A stretch of 9,763 bases of DNA from an uncultured Collinsella sp. Its GTDB lineage: Bacteria > Actinomycetota > Coriobacteriia > Coriobacteriales > Coriobacteriaceae. A program made the translations under genes and the position numbers. The DNA is taken from contig CABUOA010000054.1 of the NCBI GenBank assembly GCA_902493145.1, forward strand, positions 1 through 9,763, in the 5' to 3' direction. The notes under the pieces were generated by a model, which saw nothing but the letters and a program-made list of their open reading frames with translations, ran no database searches and was not told where the DNA came from. Shown piece by piece: positions 6,510 through 9,763 of the stretch; position 1 is the stretch's first letter; each line of letters begins with the position of its first letter.

Positions 6510-7349
6510 CTAGTCCACCTGAAACGTCGGCAGCAGCGTGTCGATAATCTTCGACCCCATGTCGCGGTTTGCAGTCGAGTACTCCAAATGCGCCGTGGCA
6601 ATCGTCGAATCCGTGACGATCGTCTTTTCGTAAATGATCGTGTCGCCCTCGCGCCACGAAACCACGTACCAGTTGTCGCCCTCCGCGGTATAGAGGTCAG
6701 CCTTGCCCGAGGTGTCCGCGTTGACGAACATCTCGTGCGAGGTTTCGTCGTTAATGTTGACGTAGCCAAACAGGTTGATTACAAAGCCCGTCTCCGGATC
6801 CTCATACCTGGCGCCACTGCCGCTGGGAGTATCTTCCATCTCAAAGCGATTGGGAATCGACATGCTATAAGGATGCATGTCGTTCGTGTACGTATACACG
6901 TCGGTTAGGTAATCGTCCGAATCGCCCGAGCCGTAGTATGCCGATTCGTCTTCGGGAACGGCCTCGTCATCCGACGACGCAGACTCCTTGGACTTGGACT
7001 TGTCGCTCTTCTTCTTGGCAGAAGAATCTTTCTCGTCCGAAGACCCGGTATCGATCATCGAGATTTGTGTGCCAGAGCTCTTGGACCCGTTAAGCATCGT
7101 GAGTGCAAACACCGTGCCGCCACCGATGAGGACCGCAGCAGCACATGCCACAGCGATAATGACCGGCGCCTTGCTCTTAGGCTTTTGAGGCACAGGCGCG
7201 ACCGGCGGCATCGACTGGGTTAGGCCCGGGGCAGAGGAAGGACCAGCGCCCGTAGGCGTCGGCACGGAACCACCCGCCAGCGAGGCCCCGCAGTGCGTAC
7301 AAAACGTCGATCCATCGGGAACTTGCTGTCCGCATTTTTGACAGAACAT
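6510..7349 (-). CDS. Zinc-ribbon protein with one membrane span and an extracellular domain
   Basis: A 279-residue protein that starts with ATG at 7347-7349, AAAGG 7 bases upstream. Residues 1-21 form a zinc ribbon with two CxxC pairs (C3/C6 and C17/C20). A Pro/Ser/Gly-rich linker (22-60) leads to one hydrophobic span (about 61-86, starting APVIIAVACAAAVLIGGG). A highly charged Lys/Ser/Asp/Glu stretch (about 100-145) follows, then a compact C-terminal domain (about 150-279) containing MSIPNRFEME, GFVINLFGYV, NWYVVSW and the end IIDTLLPTFQVD. The topology is presumably a cytoplasmic zinc ribbon with an outside domain. The C-terminal domain may be PsbP/DUF1795-like; I do not recognise it firmly. 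The gene is divergent from two lipoprotein genes and has its own terminator, so it is probably monocistronic. Role unknown, possibly envelope sensing. Confidence 0.85.
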   Translation of the reverse strand: MFCQKCGQQVPDGSTFCTHCGASLAGGSVPTPTGAGPSSAPGLTQSMPPVAPVPQKPKSKAPVIIAVACAAAVLIGGGTVFALTMLNGSKSSGTQISMIDTGSSDEKDSSAKKKSDKSKSKESASSDDEAVPEDESAYYGSGDSDDYLTDVYTYTNDMHPYSMSIPNRFEMEDTPSGSGARYEDPETGFVINLFGYVNINDETSHEMFVNADTSGKADLYTAEGDNWYVVSWREGDTIIYEKTIVTDSTIATAHLEYSTANRDMGSKIIDTLLPTFQVD

Positions 7350-7691
7350 CGTTCGACCTTTCGTGGTTTAGCTTTTGTCACAGCCAAGTCTATACGCCCC
7401 CACCCAAGACGCTGTTGCGCAACATGGAAAAGACGATGCTGAGCCGTGCCGTCCCATGCGCCCAGCGCCCCAAACATGGGACACATGGTCCACCTTTCGA
7501 GACTCCCGGGCAGCACAAGCTGGGGCATACATATAGGTAAGGAGCCCTATGTTGGGGCAACGCTCATCACGGCACCGGACGACGAATGGAGGAATAACCG
7601 CACAGCAAACAAAGTCATCATGTGCACGCGCAACCGCCGCCCCAGCAATCCGCGGCACACGATGTCATCGACAGACAAGGAGGACACCATC
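7350..7691. other. Divergent intergenic region between the zinc-ribbon and lipoprotein genes
   Basis: 342 bases that should carry promoters for both directions. Visible structure is a perfect 12-base palindrome TGTTGCGCAACA (7413-7424), and GTCCCATG (7451-7458) with its reverse complement CATGGGAC (7475-7482). The second arm is itself part of TGGGACACATGGTCCA (7477-7492), which resembles the perfect palindrome before the second lipoprotein gene. TATAGA and TACATA sequences could be -10 boxes, but no matching -35 was found. The ribosome binding site AGGAGG of the first lipoprotein gene lies 8 bases before its ATG. Confidence 0.5.
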
Positions 7692-7695
7692 ATGA
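7549..7695 (+). CDS. Possible 48-codon leader ORF overlapping the first lipoprotein start
   Basis: An ATG at 7549-7551 is preceded by AAGGAG at short spacing (4 bases). The frame runs 48 codons to a TGA (7693-7695) that overlaps the lipoprotein ATG as ATGA. The 4-base overlap is the classic arrangement for translational coupling. The predicted peptide (start MLGQRSSRHRTTNGG) is basic, Thr/Arg-rich and has no signal or domain that I recognise. The lipoprotein also has its own strong ribosome binding site. This may be chance in GC-rich DNA. Confidence 0.2.
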   Translation: MLGQRSSRHRTTNGGITAQQTKSSCARATAAPAIRGTRCHRQTRRTPS

Positions 7696-8294
7696 AGAAA
7701 AAGACCCTATCGATCCTTTCCCTTTGCATCGCCCTCTTTGCCGCGTTTGCCCTTGTAGGCTGCGGCGGGATCGCATCGGGCGGAGGCGGCAGCACCTCAA
7801 AGAGCGAAGGCAAGGAAAAGGCCCCCGTCGCCGAAAAGACTGACTTTATCTGGTTTAAGGTCGAGATGCCCGAGGGCGTTGGCGTAAGCGACTCCGCCGG
7901 CAAGAATGCCGACAGGGTCCAGCTCACCTTCCCCGAAGACGAGAACGCCTCGGCCGATCGCTTTATCCCCGTTTGGAAAAAAGCGCTGACGGCCGAGGAA
8001 TCCCACGCCGACCAGGCGGAAAAGAAGGGGGATACGTTCCAGTGGAAGGATGGCGGGTCCGTCGAGTATAACGGCAGGACGTGGCTCGTCGGAACATACG
8101 AGGACAACAGTGGCATCTCAACCATGCTTTTTACCGATGTTGAGCCGGGAAGCGTCTACGTCCTCATCTCGAACTTCGACCAGCACAAGAAAGAAGCCGA
8201 GGCGCTCCTCAACTCCATCGAGTTCCCCGATGACATGGAAGAGGCAGTTTCCGAGGCACGCGAAGTCGAGATTTCGAGCATCGAGATCAAGTAA
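7692..8294 (+). CDS. Small lipoprotein, first of two tandem paralogs
   Basis: A 200-residue protein starting at the ATG 7692-7694, with AGGAGG 8 bases upstream. The frame continues open upstream, but only this start gives a signal sequence. It has KKK at the N-terminus, a hydrophobic core and the lipobox LVGC with lipidated Cys24, so it is anchored on the outer face of the membrane. A Gly/Ser/Lys-rich spacer (25-47) precedes a domain of about 150 residues. Blocks shared with the next gene are TDFIWFKVE-PEGV (50-63), ADR-Q, a DRFIPV segment (89-94), YNG-TW, FTDV--GSVYV-I and a closing IEIK. I do not recognise a named family. The domain is small, acidic and ends in an amphipathic helix plus short strand, like PsbP/DUF1795-type folds. 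Function unknown. A strong terminator follows. Confidence 0.88.
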   Translation: MKKKTLSILSLCIALFAAFALVGCGGIASGGGGSTSKSEGKEKAPVAEKTDFIWFKVEMPEGVGVSDSAGKNADRVQLTFPEDENASADRFIPVWKKALTAEESHADQAEKKGDTFQWKDGGSVEYNGRTWLVGTYEDNSGISTMLFTDVEPGSVYVLISNFDQHKKEAEALLNSIEFPDDMEEAVSEAREVEISSIEIK

Positions 8295-8363
8295 CGGGAC
8301 ACCCGCACGCGCCTACGCGCACCCGTGCACATGCGCCCCATTAAAACAACGGGCACCCAACCC

Positions 8364-8398
8364 GGGGAGGGCCGACAGTATCGGCCCTCCCCTCTTTT
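8364..8398 (+). terminator. Rho-independent terminator after the first lipoprotein gene
   Basis: GGGGAGGGCCGA (8364-8375) pairs perfectly over 12 bases with TCGGCCCTCCCC (8381-8392) around the loop CAGTA, followed by TCTTTT. It makes the two lipoprotein genes separate transcription units, although readthrough is possible. Confidence 0.93.
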
Positions 8399-8445
8399 AC
8401 ACCCGCGCATATTGCCACTTAACGGCGCAAATCCGGCCCTCAGAA

Positions 8446-8461
8446 TGGGACACATGTCCCA
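8446..8461. promoter_or_regulatory. Perfect palindrome TGGGACA-CA-TGTCCCA upstream of the second lipoprotein gene
   Basis: Two 7-base arms with a 2-base spacer lie 75 bases before the second lipoprotein start. A near copy, TGGGACACATGGTCCA, lies at 7477-7492 before the first paralog. The position in front of both genes fits an operator; a genome-wide repeat is the alternative. Confidence 0.45.
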
Positions 8462-8535
8462 CCCTAGCGAGCCGTCCACGCGTACAGTAAAGGCAGGTAA
8501 TCCATGGGCGGTTACAGATTGAGGAGGACACGACC

Positions 8536-9129
8536 ATGAAAAAGAAGGCCTTAGCGATTCTCACCCTCTGCATCAGCCTCTTTGCCGCGGTTGCCCTGGT
8601 GGGTTGTGGCGGAAGCGGTGGCGCTACCGGCAGCAGCGGTGGCGGCGGCGCGGAAAAGCCAACCGTGGATATGAGGACCGACTTCATTTGGTTTAAGGTC
8701 GAGGTCCCCGAGGGCGTCGAGATTACCGACGTTGCCGGCGACACGGCCGACAGGGCCCAGTTTAAGTTCACCAAGAGCGAGCACGCCAGCGACCGCTTCA
8801 TCCCCGTCTTCGACCCTGACAAGAACGCCGACGAGCTGTTTGACTACGAGGCCAAGTGGAAGACCGACTTTGAGTGGACCGAGAATGATCCCGTTAAGTA
8901 CAACGGCAAGACCTGGCGCAACGCTTCCTACACGCACACGGGCGGCGTGACGACCGAGTACTTCACCGACGTTGACGGCGGCAGCGTGTACGTGCGCATC
9001 GACAATGTCGAAGAGCACAAGGACGCCGTCGAGACCATGATGAAGTCCCTGGAGTTTGCCGATGATATCGCCAAGGCCAAGACCGAGGCCATGGACGTCA
9101 AGCTCGACGATATCGAGATCAAGCGCTAA
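8536..9129 (+). CDS. Small lipoprotein, second of two tandem paralogs
   Basis: A 197-residue protein with GAGGAGG 8 bases before its ATG. The signal peptide is almost the same as that of the first paralog (MKKKALAILTLCISLFAA) and ends in the lipobox LVGC with Cys24. A Gly/Ser-rich spacer (25-40) follows. The domain repeats the shared blocks TDFIWFKVEVPEGV (48-61), ADRAQ, SDRFIPV (85-91), YNGKTW, YFTDVDGGSVYVRI and DDIEIK. Between blocks the two proteins differ clearly, so this is an old duplication, not a recent one. It is surface-anchored and of unknown function. Upstream it has its own palindrome and a possible -10 (TACAGT, 8484-8489) without a clear -35. The paralogs may bind different ligands or partners. 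Confidence 0.88.
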   Translation: MKKKALAILTLCISLFAAVALVGCGGSGGATGSSGGGGAEKPTVDMRTDFIWFKVEVPEGVEITDVAGDTADRAQFKFTKSEHASDRFIPVFDPDKNADELFDYEAKWKTDFEWTENDPVKYNGKTWRNASYTHTGGVTTEYFTDVDGGSVYVRIDNVEEHKDAVETMMKSLEFADDIAKAKTEAMDVKLDDIEIKR

Positions 9130-9166
9130 AGCTCCAACGGCATGCAGCAGCGCCGTTTTAGCTCAG

Positions 9167-9205
9167 CCGGGATGCAAGGTGCGACTCCTTGCATCCCGGT
9201 TTTTT
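9167..9205 (+). terminator. Rho-independent terminator after the second lipoprotein gene
   Basis: CCGGGATGCAAGG (9167-9179) pairs perfectly over 13 bases with CCTTGCATCCCGG (9187-9199) around a seven-base loop, followed by TTTTTT. On the minus strand the hairpin has no T-run behind it, so it is not a good terminator for the converging gene. Confidence 0.95.
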
Positions 9206-9223
9206 GTGTTCGAAAGCGCCCGG

Positions 9224-9493
9224 TCACATCACCATATTGAGCACGTTGACGAATTCCTGCGCCCTCGCGTGACTGCTGAGGCTAAAGACACAGGCAGTCA
9301 ACAGCCTGTTACGCAGAAAAACGTCGCGGCCCTTGATCCTGTTGACCCCCGTGATGTCCTTAAGGTAGACAATCTCGGTGTGCTTGCCGCCGAAAGCGCC
9401 CTTCTTGAGCACCTCGATACGGTTAGGGTAAATTTTGACGTCTTTAAACCTACCCGAACCCTTGTCCTGAAACAGCAAGGTGTTGTTGTCCAT
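9224..9493 (-). CDS. Small PH-like hypothetical protein
   Basis: An 89-residue protein when started at the ATG 9491-9493, which has GGGAG 8 bases upstream. An upstream ATG (9506-9508) and a GTG (9536-9538) in frame lack such a site. The pattern is an all-beta core (LLFQDKGSGRFKDVKIYPNR, IEVLKKG, HTEIVYLKDITGVNRI) with a final helix (SSHARAQEFVNVLNMV). This resembles bacterial PH-like or DUF4429-type domains, which often read 'iplkdItgV'. There is no signal peptide, membrane span or catalytic motif. It converges with the second lipoprotein gene and diverges from the DUF1016-like gene. Family assignment is tentative and no function is offered. Confidence 0.65.
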   Translation of the reverse strand: MDNNTLLFQDKGSGRFKDVKIYPNRIEVLKKGAFGGKHTEIVYLKDITGVNRIKGRDVFLRNRLLTACVFSLSSHARAQEFVNVLNMVM

Positions 9494-9538
9494 GCGTGTC
9501 ACTCCCATGGGGTTCGCTAAAACTGCCTCTATGGTCAC

Positions 9539-9661
9539 ATTTTAGTCACCGCAAGGCTCCCATGCGAAGGTGCCAGACAGCACAGCAATTCGTGTCCGCG
9601 CGAGGCTTTAAACTAAATGCGATAAAGATGCATTCCATAAGAGGAAAGTGGGGCGACAGTG
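9539..9661. other. Divergent intergenic region before the DUF1016-like gene
   Basis: AT-richer sequence containing CTTTAAACT and GATAAAGAT (9608-9632) likely carries the promoter of the rightward gene, but no clean -35/-10 pair can be fixed. GGGG 8 bases before the ATG at 9662 is the only ribosome-binding candidate. Confidence 0.35.
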
Positions 9662-9763
9662 ATGGGCGAACTGGTAAACCGTGGAGAATCGGCAATCGTG
9701 CCAGAAGTTTTTTACAAGCAGGTTTCCTCGATTCTAAACGCCGCTCGCGACAAGGCCTATACC
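9662..9763 (+). CDS. DUF1016/YhcG-like protein, N-terminal 34 codons (runs off the window)
   Basis: The visible peptide starts MGELVNRGESAIVPEVFYKQ and continues VSSILNAARDKAYT. The pattern I..IL..AR..AY matches the start of the DUF1016 N-terminal domain, where the next residues are usually vN..mv..YW.IG. DUF1016 proteins such as YhcG carry a C-terminal PDDEXK nuclease-like domain. They occur as stand-alone genes or beside restriction-modification systems. The start could also be the GTG directly before the ATG. With only 34 codons the family call is provisional, and whether the nuclease domain is present cannot be seen. Confidence 0.55.
   Translation, partial: MGELVNRGESAIVPEVFYKQVSSILNAARDKAYT

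Noticed and set aside
7446..7691. N-terminal extension of the first lipoprotein
   Set aside because: The upstream frame has no signal sequence and crosses palindromes. The ATG at 7692 has AGGAGG and gives a signal peptide matching that of the paralog.
1..9763. CRISPR array or rRNA/tRNA genes
   Set aside because: No regularly spaced direct repeats and no rRNA or tRNA signature on either strand.

Overview
The window looks like a chromosomal segment of a high-G+C, Gram-positive gut anaerobe. Protein style, strong GGAGG-type ribosome binding sites, LxGC lipoproteins and the gene set (C69 dipeptidase, coupled fchA-folD, AarF-family kinase with a small partner) suggest a Coriobacteriia member close to Collinsella. 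This assignment is from memory of the families, not from a database search.

Layout. Positions 1-7349 are transcribed leftwards (minus strand). Reading in that direction there is: a zinc-ribbon, single-membrane-span protein (7349-6510) ending in a strong terminator; a translationally coupled pair, fchA (6324-5692) and folD (5689-4835), for one-carbon folate interconversion; an AT-rich 220-bp element with perfect 25-bp inverted ends (4573-4792); a family C69 dipeptidase (4468-2945) with its terminator; a two-gene unit of a small phasin-like helical protein (2796-2380) and an AarF/ABC1/UbiB-type kinase (2371-608), also terminated; then a cobalamin riboswitch leader (about 491-321) in front of the N-terminus of a secreted protein (176 to beyond position 1). 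Positions 7692-9129 are on the plus strand and hold two tandem, paralogous small lipoproteins, each followed by a textbook terminator. A small minus-strand PH-like protein (9493-9224) and the first 34 codons of a plus-strand DUF1016/YhcG-like gene (from 9662) close the window.

How the parts connect. FchA and FolD act on the same folate intermediates. This FolD lacks the usual cyclohydrolase lysine and a substrate-pocket glutamine, so FchA probably supplies the cyclohydrolase step. The two lipoproteins and the divergent zinc-ribbon protein look like an envelope cluster: all three have an extracytoplasmic domain ending in a similar pattern, and TGGGACA-type inverted repeats recur around them. 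The riboswitch ties the secreted protein at the left edge to corrinoid status.

The points most worth a second look are the riboswitch-controlled secreted protein, the divergent FolD coupled to FchA, and the AT-rich inverted-repeat element. No tRNA, rRNA, CRISPR array or transposase gene was seen.
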